Positions 35,098 to 44,811 of a DNA stretch of 64,000 bases are shown here, piece after piece. Source of the stretch: Deltaproteobacteria bacterium (GTDB taxonomy: Bacteria; Myxococcota; XYA12-FULL-58-9). The notes under the pieces are model-generated. The model saw only the letters and a program-made list of their open reading frames with translations. It was not told the origin of the DNA and made no database searches. Position 1 is the first letter of the stretch. The number at the start of each line of letters is the position of its first letter. Made by a program: the position numbers and the translations under genes. Location: positions 124,001-188,000 of the forward strand of contig JACRCV010000099.1 of assembly GCA_016218825.1 (NCBI GenBank), in the 5' to 3' direction.

Positions 35098-36497
35098 GCC
35101 CGCGCACCCTCATCGGGCTCATCTACCTGGTCGCGGCGCTGTTGTTCATCTTCGGCCTGAAGGGGCTCGCCTCCCCCCGCACCGCGCGCCGCGGCATGCA
35201 CTTGGCCGAGGTCGGGATGGTGCTGGCGATCGCCGGCACGCTCCTGAACCACGACGTCGTCCGCCTGGAGTGGATCTTGGTGGGCGCCGTCGTCGGTTCG
35301 CTGGTCGGCGCCGGCATCGCCGCCTGGACGCCGATGACCGCGATGCCGCAGCGAACCGCGCTGTCGCACGCGTTCGGGGCGCTCGCCGCCGCGCTGGTCG
35401 GCGTCGCCCACTACCTCGAGCACCGCGCCCTGTTGAGCACCGCCGAGCTCGCGGCCCTCGGCTTCGAGGTGATGTTCGGCAGCTTGACGTTCACCGGCTC
35501 GCTCGTCGCCTTCGGCAAGCTCCAGGGCCTGGTCCCCGGCCGGCCGGTGACCTTCAAGGGCCAGAACATCTTCAACGTCGCCCTGTTCGCCGCCATCGTC
35601 GGCCTCGCGGTCTATGTCGTCGTCGAGCCGTCGCTGCCGACCGCGTTCTTCGTCATGGTCGGTCTGGCGACGCTGTTCGGGGTGATGTTGGTGCTGCCGA
35701 TCGGCGCCGCCGACATGCCGGTGGTGATCGCCTTGTTGAACGCCTACGCCGGCCTCGCCGCCAGCGCCACCGGCTTCGCGCTGGGGAACGACATCCTGAT
35801 CATCGCCGGCGCCCTCGACGGCGCCTCGGGGCTCATCCTGTCGATCATCATGTGCAAGGCGATGAACCGCTCGATCACCAACGTCTTGTTCGGGGCCTTC
35901 GGAAAGGCGGTGGTCGGGGGTGAGAAGGCGGCGGTCGAGCGATCGTACAAGTCCGCGACGCCCGAGGACGCGGCGGCGCTGCTCGAGCACGCAGCGCGCG
36001 TCATCGTCGTACCGGGGTATGGCATGGCGGTGTCGCAGGCGCAGCACGCGGTGAAGAAGCTCGTCGAGCTGTTGCAGCGCCTCGGGGTCGACGCGCGCTT
36101 TGCGATCCACCCGGTCGCCGGCCGGATGCCGGGGCACATGAACGTCCTGCTCGCCGAGGCGGGCGTGGACTACGACCAGCTCTTCGACATGGACCACATC
36201 AACGACGACTTCGAGCGCACCGACGTAGCCATCGTCATCGGCGCCAACGACGTCGTCAACCCGGCGGCGAACCGTGACCCGGCGAGCCCGATCTACGGCA
36301 TGCCGATCTTGAACGCCGACAAGGCCAAGAGCGTCATGATCCTGAAACGCTCGATGTCTCCCGGTTTTGCCGGTATCGACAACGAGCTGTTCTATGCCCC
36401 GAACGCGACGATGGTCTTCGGCGACGCCGCGAAGACCCTCGAGGCCATCGTCCAGGAGCTCAAGGAGCTGGCACCGGTGGCGCGCGCGGTTGCTTGA
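35094..36497 (+). CDS. pntB: NAD(P) transhydrogenase subunit beta
   Basis: 467 residues from the GTG overlapping pntAB. About nine membrane helices (1-275) include the TGSLVAFGKLQG and LIIAGALDGASG segments. The NADP-binding domain III holds IVVPGYGMAVSQAQHAV, VAGRMPGHMNVLLAEA and GANDVVNPAA. The last part, KRSMSPGFAGIDNELF, is diagnostic. It binds NADP(H) and completes the proton pump. Confidence 0.95.
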   Translation: MSPRTLIGLIYLVAALLFIFGLKGLASPRTARRGMHLAEVGMVLAIAGTLLNHDVVRLEWILVGAVVGSLVGAGIAAWTPMTAMPQRTALSHAFGALAAALVGVAHYLEHRALLSTAELAALGFEVMFGSLTFTGSLVAFGKLQGLVPGRPVTFKGQNIFNVALFAAIVGLAVYVVVEPSLPTAFFVMVGLATLFGVMLVLPIGAADMPVVIALLNAYAGLAASATGFALGNDILIIAGALDGASGLILSIIMCKAMNRSITNVLFGAFGKAVVGGEKAAVERSYKSATPEDAAALLEHAARVIVVPGYGMAVSQAQHAVKKLVELLQRLGVDARFAIHPVAGRMPGHMNVLLAEAGVDYDQLFDMDHINDDFERTDVAIVIGANDVVNPAANRDPASPIYGMPILNADKAKSVMILKRSMSPGFAGIDNELFYAPNATMVFGDAAKTLEAIVQELKELAPVARAVA

Positions 36498-36555
36498 GCC
36501 CGCGACGCGCCAGGCCGGTGCCTCGGCATGGGGCGATTCGGCGACGGATCCGCGA

Positions 36556-36966
36556 CTAGGCGCCGAGCACCTTCGCGGCGGCGTCGACGTCCTTCGCCTT
36601 GACCCAGATCACGAAGCCGTAGGCCGACCCCGCGGTGGCGGCGTTGGAGGCGTGGACGTTGATCTTCGCGGTGGCGAGCTTGTTGAACACCTCGGCGAGG
36701 GCGCCGGGGCGGTCTTTGCCCTGCACGAAGAACGCCTCCTTTTTCGCTGACAGCTTCAGCGCCGCCTTCTCTGCGGCCTTGACGAAGGCCTCGGGCTTCT
36801 CGGGCACCATCACCACCTGCGAGTTGCCGCCCTCGGTCGGAAACGCGGTGAACGCCAACAGGTTGACGTTGGCTTCCTTCAGCGTCGCCAGGGTTTGAAA
36901 CGCTTGCCCCGGTTGGTTGGGCACTTGCACGTAGTAGTAATCGACCCGCTTGATCTTGTCGGCCAT
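36556..36966 (-). CDS. Tandem ACT-domain protein
   Basis: 136 residues with a strong GAGGAGGG Shine-Dalgarno. Two ACT-like units are visible: VPNQPGQAFQTLATLKEANV (about 15-35) and VQGKDRPGALAEVFNKLATA (about 81-100). The PG turns that usually bind amino acids are conserved. It lacks a catalytic domain, so it is a stand-alone regulatory sensor, similar to small ACT proteins of unknown target. Confidence 0.82.
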   Translation of the reverse strand: MADKIKRVDYYYVQVPNQPGQAFQTLATLKEANVNLLAFTAFPTEGGNSQVVMVPEKPEAFVKAAEKAALKLSAKKEAFFVQGKDRPGALAEVFNKLATAKINVHASNAATAGSAYGFVIWVKAKDVDAAAKVLGA

Positions 36967-37296
36967 GGTAATCCCTCCTCATTGGTTAAGGCCGCCGCGA
37001 ATGTAAGCCCGCGATCCGAGAGCGTCAACGTCGTCGACAGGGTGACCACCGGCGCGCGGCCCCGGCCGGCGCCCATAACTCCGCTCTAGACGCTCCGCGT
37101 TAGGAGTGTGAAGCGCCTCCGATCCGCGCTGTGCCTGGTTTGGATGCGCTTGCCTTAGCGGGCCGCATGTCGCCCAGTGGGCGAGTTCTTGCTTGCTTTG
37201 GCGTCTGGTTATATGTATAGGTACAAGATATGACGTCCGAGCGCGAAGCGACCCGACTGGGTGCGCTCGGCCGTCTGGGCCGAGAGAAGGAGAGCC
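36967..37296. other. Intergenic stretch of 330 bases
   Basis: Contains the upstream region of the ACT gene (left) and the probable promoter for the plus-strand metal/redox operon (right). A relatively AT-rich part begins near 37186. I see no RNA gene in it. Confidence 0.5.
37193..37221 (+). promoter_or_regulatory. Candidate sigma-70 promoter of the 37.3-44.8 kb operon
   Basis: TTGCTT (37193-37198), 17-base spacer, TATAGG (37216-37221), in a locally AT-rich patch 76 bases before the first gene. It is the only promoter-like pair I see upstream of the seven-gene run. Confidence 0.4.
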
Positions 37297-37551
37297 ATGC
37301 TTGAGTACGTGCTGATTTGTGGCGTCTTTGGGGCCGCGGCGGCGATGGTCGCGCACAGCAAGGCGCGCAACGCCCTGGGCTGGTTCATCGCCGGCTTCCT
37401 CCTCGGGCCGTTCTCGCTGATCGTCGCCGCGCTGCCGCTGGCGTTGAAAGACGGGCACACCAAGAGGTGTCCGCAGTGCACCGAGGTCATTCGGCAGGCG
37501 GCGCAGATCTGCCGTCACTGCGGCTCGCAAGCGCAGATGTTGCACTCATGA
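37297..37551 (+). CDS. Small membrane protein with C-terminal zinc ribbon
   Basis: 84 residues from the ATG at 37297, preceded by AAGGAGAG. One or two hydrophobic segments (LEYVLICGVFGAAAAMVA, then GWFIAGFLLGPFSLIVAALP) lead to a zinc-ribbon CPQC...CRHC (RCPQCTEVIRQAAQICRHCG). This combination is common in small proteins of unknown role. First gene of the plus-strand run ending at the pyrophosphatase. Confidence 0.75.
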   Translation: MLEYVLICGVFGAAAAMVAHSKARNALGWFIAGFLLGPFSLIVAALPLALKDGHTKRCPQCTEVIRQAAQICRHCGSQAQMLHS

Positions 37552-37577
37552 GGCGCCAGACGGCGCCGTAGGGCTCG

Positions 37578-38414
37578 ATGAACGTGCTGCAGCTCACGAT
37601 GCTCGTCGGGGCCGGCTCGGTCCTGGCCGGCCTCGTCGGTGCCCTCACCGGCCTAGGGGGCGGGGTCATGATCGTGCCCCTCCTGACCCTGGCCTTCGAC
37701 GTCGACATCCACTACGCCATCGGCGCGTCGCTGGTGTCGGTGATCGCGACCTCGAGCGGCGCCGCCGCCGCGTTCGTACGCGACGGCTTCACCAACGTTC
37801 GCATCGGCATGTTCTTGGAGATCGCGACGACCACCGGCTCGCTCGTCGGCGCGGTCTTGGCCGGCCTGTGCCCCGCGTCGCTGATCGCGATCCTGTTCGG
37901 CGCGGTGCTGCTGTACTCGGCGATGGTGTCGACCGCGGAGCCGCGACGTACCGGCGCCGACGATCTCCCTGACGCGCTCGCCGGCCGCCTGCGGATGGAC
38001 GGTCGCTATCCGACCCCGGCCGGTTGGCGCGCGTACCGGGTGCACCGGGTGCCGTTGGGCTTCGGCCTGGCGTGGGTCGCGGGCATCCTCGCCGGGCTGT
38101 TGGGGATCGGGGCCGGGGCGCTGAAGGTCGTGGCGATGGACCAGGTGATGCGCATCCCGTTCAAGGTCTCGACCGCGACCAGCAACTTCATGATCGGTGT
38201 CACCGCCGCCGCCGGCGCCGGGGTGTACCTCAGTCAGGGATACATCGACCCGGGGCTGGCGATGCCGGTCATGCTCGGCGTCACCGCCGGCTCGTGGATC
38301 GGCGCGCGGCTGCTCGCCGTCATCGACACCCGACTGCTGCGGCTGGTGTTCTCGGTGCTGGTCTCGATCCTGGCGATGGAGATGATCACCAGCGGCGTCT
38401 TTGGGGGGGCGTGA
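37578..38414 (+). CDS. Sulfite exporter TauE/SafE-family protein
   Basis: 278 residues with about eight membrane helices in two inverted halves. Each half holds the family signature: GALTGLGGGVMIVPLLTL near 22-39 and GILAGLLGIGAGALKVVAM near 163-181. Members export sulfite, sulfoacetate or other small anions, or act in sulfur trafficking. It is followed two bases later by a DUF1634 gene, a pairing known from many genomes. Substrate not decidable from sequence. Confidence 0.87.
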   Translation: MNVLQLTMLVGAGSVLAGLVGALTGLGGGVMIVPLLTLAFDVDIHYAIGASLVSVIATSSGAAAAFVRDGFTNVRIGMFLEIATTTGSLVGAVLAGLCPASLIAILFGAVLLYSAMVSTAEPRRTGADDLPDALAGRLRMDGRYPTPAGWRAYRVHRVPLGFGLAWVAGILAGLLGIGAGALKVVAMDQVMRIPFKVSTATSNFMIGVTAAAGAGVYLSQGYIDPGLAMPVMLGVTAGSWIGARLLAVIDTRLLRLVFSVLVSILAMEMITSGVFGGA

Positions 38415-38415
38415 C

Positions 38416-38892
38416 GTGGCGACGCCGAGCGCAGCGACGCGCCGCCTCAGCGCGGTGATCTTGTTCTCGATGTTGCGTCGGCAGCAGCGCCTCGCGGCGG
38501 CGCAAGGTCAAGCGCCGGCCGCGAAGACCGAGGCGCGCATGGCCGTTCACATCAGCACGGTGCTCCGCGCCGGGGTGACGCTGGCAACGGCGTTTGTGCT
38601 CTTCGGCGCCACCCTCTACCTTTCGCGCCACGGGACGACGGAGCCGCTCTACGAGGCGTTCACCGGCGAGCCGGAGGCGCTACGCTCGGTGGCGGGGATC
38701 TGGGGCGCCGCACTCTCCGGCAGTGGGCGCGGCGTGATCCAGCTCGGCCTACTGGTGTTGCTCGCGACCCCGATCGCGCGCGTGGCGCTGTCGTTCGTGA
38801 CCTTCGCCGCGATCCTGGACCGGACCTACGTAGTGGCCGCCGGCATCGTGTTGGCGATGCTGTGCCTCGGTCTCGCGGGCGGACCGGCATGA
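38416..38892 (+). CDS. DUF1634 membrane protein
   Basis: 158 residues from the GTG at 38416; an internal ATG at 38539 is an alternative that would drop a basic N-terminal tail. Three hydrophobic segments (VTLATAFVLFGATLYL, VIQLGLLVLLATPIARVAL, VVAAGIVLAMLCLGL) match DUF1634, usually found next to TauE/SafE exporters. Function unknown; probably an accessory subunit of the exporter. Confidence 0.78.
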   Translation: MATPSAATRRLSAVILFSMLRRQQRLAAAQGQAPAAKTEARMAVHISTVLRAGVTLATAFVLFGATLYLSRHGTTEPLYEAFTGEPEALRSVAGIWGAALSGSGRGVIQLGLLVLLATPIARVALSFVTFAAILDRTYVVAAGIVLAMLCLGLAGGPA

Positions 38893-38908
38893 GAAGGCGA
38901 GTCACCCG

Positions 38909-41095
38909 GTGTTGATGAAGGCGCAGCCCCAGGTCGCAAAGCCCCGGCTCGCTCCGGGCGGCGGGGCGGCGCGCGTCCGGCGGATGGCGTTGCTCGGCAA
39001 CGTCAACGTCGGCAAGTCGACCCTCTTCGACCGCCTGTGCGAAGAGGCCGAGCACGGCGCCCGAGTCGTCGGCAGCGCCCACAGCGTTCGCTGGGGGGTG
39101 CTCGCTGTCGGTCCCGGCGCCGCGCCGCGTCTGCTCCGCGCCCGTTGCAGTCAATGCCGATTGACCGGGGCCTGCGCGCCCGCGCCCGCGGCACTACGTC
39201 GGCCGTGTCCGGTGCTGGACGTGAGCGCGCGCCGCCCGGCGTTCTGGCGGCGCCGGCTCTCGGGCTTCGCGGTGCCGGCGGCTGAAGGGGGCGTCGACGG
39301 GCGGCCGGTCGCGACCCACCTGTTCGATGCGCCCGGCTGTGCGACGCTGATGGCGAACGGCGAGGAGGAGATCATCGCCCGCGACCTCCTGTTGTCGACG
39401 ACGATGGATGGCGTTGTCTTGGTCGCGGACGCCAAGAGCTTGCGGCGGTCATTGGCGCTGGCGCTCGAGGTCGCCGAGCTCGGGCTGCCGATGGTCTTCA
39501 ACCTCAACATGGTTGACGAGGCGCTGGCGAGCGGCATTGAGATCGACGACGCCGAGCTGACCCGCGCCCTGGGTGTCCCCGTCAACCGGACCGTCGCCAC
39601 CGAGAACCTCGGCGCCCACAAGCTCGCCGAGCTCGTCTTGGACGCGCCGCCGGCGACCCGGCGCGTGCGCTATCCGGAGGTCGTCGAGTCGAGCCTCAGG
39701 CAATTCGAGGCGATCCTGGCGAATCCGACCTTGTCAGCACGGGCCCTCGGGCTGTTGCTGCTCACCGGTGACGAGGGCGCCCGGGCTTGGATCGGCGAGC
39801 ACCTCGGACCGGAAACGCTCGCCGAGGCCGAGGCGGTCGCCGCCAGGGCGACGGCGAACGTCGCCTCGCCGTTGCGTCTGCTGATTGGTGACGCCATCCA
39901 CCGGGACGCCGGCGCGATCGCCGATCGCGTGGTCACGAGCCGGACCGAGCCGCAAAGCGGGCTCGCTCGTTTCGGGAACCTCGCGCAGCGGCCGGTCGCC
40001 GGCGCGCTCCTCGCCGGTCTGGTGTTGGTGCTGGCCTACGCCTGGGTCGGCGTGGTGGCGGCGCGCTGGCTGGTGGACGCGATCGATCTGCACCTGATTC
40101 GCGGCTTCGCGCAACCGCTGCTGCAAGGGCTGGTGGCGCCGATCCCGTTGGCGTTCGTGCGCGACGCGATCATGGATCCGGACTTCGGGCTTCTGCCCTC
40201 CGGCTTGTTCCCGGCCTTCGGGGTGGTGTTTCCGGTGCTGTTCGCTTTCTATCTGCTGCAGACGGTGCTCGAAGACTCGGGCTACCTACCGCGGCTGGCG
40301 ATGCTCTGCGACCGCATGTTTCGCCGCGTCGGGTTCACCGGGCAGGGGTTGATCCCGCTGTCGCTCGGGTTCTCGTGCGGCACGATGGCGATCATCACCG
40401 CGCGGCTGCTGCCGACGCGCAAGGAGCGCATCATCCTGACGCTGCTCGTGGCCGGGGTGCCGTGCGCGCCGCTGCTGGTGATGATGATGGTGCTCTTGAG
40501 CGCGATGCCGTGGACCGCGAGCGCGTTCGTGCTCGGCCTGGTCGCGCTGCGGATCGTGGTCTTCGGTTTTGCAGCCGCGAAGATCCTGCCCGGCAAGACG
40601 TCCGACTTGATTCTCCAGATCCCGAGGATGCGGATCCCGCACCCGGGCGGGGTGGTGAGAAAGGCGTGGTGGCGCACCCGGCGGTTCATGCGCGAGGCGG
40701 TGCCGGTGTTCTTGCTGGCGTCGCTCGCGGTGTTCGTGTTCGCGAAGAGCGGCGGTCTGCACGCGCTGTCGGCGGTCGCGGCGCCGGTGGTGCAGGGCTT
40801 GCTCGGTCTCCCCGAGGCGGCGGTGCAGGTGCTGGTCAAGACCGCGATCCGCCGCGAGAACGGCGCCACCGAGCTCGGCCTGTTGCGGGCCCAGTTCACC
40901 AACCTGCAGATGGTGACCGTGCTGCTGATCATGACCTTCGTGATGCCGTGCATCAACGCCACCGCGGTCATCGTCAAGGAGCGCGGGCTCAAGGCATCGA
41001 TCGCGATCCTCGCAGTCGTCGTTACGACCGCCGTCGGCGTGGGCGCCGCGGTGAGCTTCTTCTGCAACTACCTGGGGGTCACGTTCACCTCGTGA
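38909..41095 (+). CDS. feoB: Divergent ferrous iron transporter FeoB
   Basis: 728 residues from a GTG at 38909 (an ATG two codons on is possible). The N-terminal GTPase domain has G1 GNVNVGKS (30-37), G3 DAPG (140-143) and G4 NMVD (200-203). Between G1 and G3 the usual FeoB switch sequence is replaced by a segment with cysteines at 80, 83, 89 and 100 (RCSQCRLTGAC), a possible metal site. The C-terminal half has the FeoB gate segments: LPRLAMLCDRMFRRVGFTGQ, GLIPLSLGFSCGTMAIITAR and a second cysteine in VAGVPCAPLLVMMM. It moves Fe(II) across the inner membrane, possibly gated by GTP. A DtxR-FeoA fusion follows eight bases later. Confidence 0.88.
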   Translation: MLMKAQPQVAKPRLAPGGGAARVRRMALLGNVNVGKSTLFDRLCEEAEHGARVVGSAHSVRWGVLAVGPGAAPRLLRARCSQCRLTGACAPAPAALRRPCPVLDVSARRPAFWRRRLSGFAVPAAEGGVDGRPVATHLFDAPGCATLMANGEEEIIARDLLLSTTMDGVVLVADAKSLRRSLALALEVAELGLPMVFNLNMVDEALASGIEIDDAELTRALGVPVNRTVATENLGAHKLAELVLDAPPATRRVRYPEVVESSLRQFEAILANPTLSARALGLLLLTGDEGARAWIGEHLGPETLAEAEAVAARATANVASPLRLLIGDAIHRDAGAIADRVVTSRTEPQSGLARFGNLAQRPVAGALLAGLVLVLAYAWVGVVAARWLVDAIDLHLIRGFAQPLLQGLVAPIPLAFVRDAIMDPDFGLLPSGLFPAFGVVFPVLFAFYLLQTVLEDSGYLPRLAMLCDRMFRRVGFTGQGLIPLSLGFSCGTMAIITARLLPTRKERIILTLLVAGVPCAPLLVMMMVLLSAMPWTASAFVLGLVALRIVVFGFAAAKILPGKTSDLILQIPRMRIPHPGGVVRKAWWRTRRFMREAVPVFLLASLAVFVFAKSGGLHALSAVAAPVVQGLLGLPEAAVQVLVKTAIRRENGATELGLLRAQFTNLQMVTVLLIMTFVMPCINATAVIVKERGLKASIAILAVVVTTAVGVGAAVSFFCNYLGVTFTS

Positions 41096-41102
41096 GACAT
41101 CG

Positions 41103-41750
41103 ATGCGCAAGACGCTAGAAGAGATCCTCGAGGCCGTTTGGACCGACGAGTCGACGACCAGCGCGACCTTTGACGAGATCCGCGGCCGCTGTCCGATCCC
41201 GGTGACCGACGAGCTCGTGGAGGCGCTGGAGCGCCGGCACCTGGTGACCCGCGAGGGCCAGCACGTGACGCTGACCTACGTCGGCCGCGGCGAGGCGCGC
41301 AAGGTGGTGCGCCGCCACCGCCTCGCGAAGAGCCTGTTCGCCTCGGTGCTCGACCTCGACGCCGAGAAGCGCGAGACCGTGGCGTGCGAGGCCGAGCACA
41401 CCTTGCTGCCGGAGGTCGAAGAGGCGATCTGCATCCTGCTCGGTCACCCGACCCTGTGTCCGGACAACAAGCCGATCCCTCCAGGGCGCTGCTGCGACTC
41501 GAAGCGCACCCTCGCCTCGAGCGTCATCGTGTGCCTGACGAGCCTCGACCCGGGGGAGCGCGGCCGGGTGACGTTCGTCAAGGCCAAGGACCACGCGCGT
41601 CTGCACCGGCTGACCGCCTTCGGGCTGACACCCGGGACCATCGTCCAGATGCACCAGCGATTCCCCGCGTATTGCATCCGCTTCGAAGGCACCGAGCTGG
41701 CGATCAACGCCGACGCTGCCGAGGACATCTATGTCACCAAGGTCGGATAA
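41103..41750 (+). CDS. DtxR/MntR-family metalloregulator with C-terminal FeoA domain
   Basis: 215 residues. A winged-helix start (about 1-75) is followed by the dimerisation/metal-binding segment EAEHTLLPEVEEAICILLGH with cysteines in PTLCPDNKPIPPGRCCDS. The C-terminal SH3-like FeoA domain (about 140-213) contains LDPGERGRVTFVKAKDHARL and ends AAEDIYVTKVG. This is the usual DtxR-FeoA arrangement of iron or manganese regulators. Lying directly behind feoB, it probably represses the operon when Fe(II) is plentiful. Confidence 0.87.
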   Translation: MRKTLEEILEAVWTDESTTSATFDEIRGRCPIPVTDELVEALERRHLVTREGQHVTLTYVGRGEARKVVRRHRLAKSLFASVLDLDAEKRETVACEAEHTLLPEVEEAICILLGHPTLCPDNKPIPPGRCCDSKRTLASSVIVCLTSLDPGERGRVTFVKAKDHARLHRLTAFGLTPGTIVQMHQRFPAYCIRFEGTELAINADAAEDIYVTKVG

Positions 41751-41795
41751 CCAGCGCGCCGCCGTCGGGTCGAGGCGGAGCAGACGGGGGCGAAG

Positions 41796-42758
41796 ATGAG
41801 GACCCAGTCGCTCGTGGCCGTCGGCCCCGCCGGGCTCGTCGTACCCTGGGCCGTCGTGCTGCTGACCGCGCCCCAAGCGGTGTCGCCGAACCTCGCGGCT
41901 ATTCCCGCGCAGGGGGTCACCCTCGGCGCCGCGGTCGCCCCGGTGTTCGCGACCGCGCCCTACTTCCTCATCGTCGACGTCAACACCAACGCGGTGACTG
42001 CGGTCCCGAATCCTCACGCCAACGCCACCCAGCCGCTCGGGTTGAAGGCGTCCTACCTGCTGCTCCGGGAGCGCGCCGGGATCGTGCTGGCGGCTGCCCT
42101 CGGCCCCGAGGTCCGCAACCTCCTCGACAGCAAACGGGTGCGCCTGTTTCAGACCAAGAGCCGGATCGCCGCCGACGCGCTGCAGGAGCTCCGCACGGGG
42201 ACCGCGACCCGGTTGGGGCCGCCGTTGCCGCCGCCGGCGCCGGGCTCGGGTGACGCGCCGGTGACCGCGACGGCAGAGCCCGCCCGCTGTCCGGGCCCGC
42301 CAGTCGCGCCCGCGTCCGCTGCGCCGCTGCCGGCGGCAGCGGTGGCGCCGGTCGTGGCCGCGCCCCGATTGGTCGGCGCACCACCGGCTTTCCCGACGAC
42401 ACCGGTGTCGCCCGGCTTCTTCAGTCCGCAGCCGGTAGCCGCCGCGGGCCCGATGATGCCCGACGCGGCGCTGCAGTTCGGTCTGCAGATCACGTCGGTC
42501 ACCGGCGTCGGCGCGCAAGTGGTGGGCGTGATCCCCGCCTCCCGGGCGCAGTGGGCCGGCTTCCGACCCGGCGACATCGTCGTGCGTTTGGGGCAGCGGG
42601 TCATCCGCAGCGCGGCCGAGCTGCGCCAGGCGCTGCTGCAGGAGCCCGGCGACCAGGACGTCCCGATTCGCGTGCTGCGCAACGACGGCGCGGTGGAGCG
42701 TCTGCTGGTGTGGAACAGCGGTCGGGACCGGAGAGCGGTCGCGCGTCTGGCGCGCTAG
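41796..42758 (+). CDS. NifX/DiNase-FeMo-co-like domain fused to a PDZ domain
   Basis: 320 residues. A hydrophobic N-terminal segment (about 10-28) could be a membrane anchor or signal. Residues 44-135 follow the dinitrogenase iron-molybdenum cofactor (NifX/NafY/NifB C-terminal) fold: AAVAPVFATAPYFLIVDVNT, then NPHAN and VLAAALGPEVRNLLDSKRVRLF. A long Ala/Pro linker (136-225) leads to a C-terminal PDZ domain (226-305) with AQWAGFRPGDIVVRLGQRVI. If exported, the first domain could hold a metal cluster in the periplasm. Follows feoB and the DtxR-type regulator in the same run. Domain calls are fair; role unknown. Confidence 0.75.
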   Translation: MRTQSLVAVGPAGLVVPWAVVLLTAPQAVSPNLAAIPAQGVTLGAAVAPVFATAPYFLIVDVNTNAVTAVPNPHANATQPLGLKASYLLLRERAGIVLAAALGPEVRNLLDSKRVRLFQTKSRIAADALQELRTGTATRLGPPLPPPAPGSGDAPVTATAEPARCPGPPVAPASAAPLPAAAVAPVVAAPRLVGAPPAFPTTPVSPGFFSPQPVAAAGPMMPDAALQFGLQITSVTGVGAQVVGVIPASRAQWAGFRPGDIVVRLGQRVIRSAAELRQALLQEPGDQDVPIRVLRNDGAVERLLVWNSGRDRRAVARLAR

Positions 42759-42797
42759 CACCGTCCGCGGTGCGGCGTTCGCCTCAGGAGAGCTGGA

Positions 42798-44795
<1,998 letters not shown>

Positions 44796-44811
44796 GCGCG
44801 CCGCGCCGGGC

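Noticed and set aside
36967-37296. Possible tRNA or small RNA in the larger intergenic gaps
   Set aside because: No TTCGA-type T-arm, cloverleaf pairing or CCA end could be found by eye.
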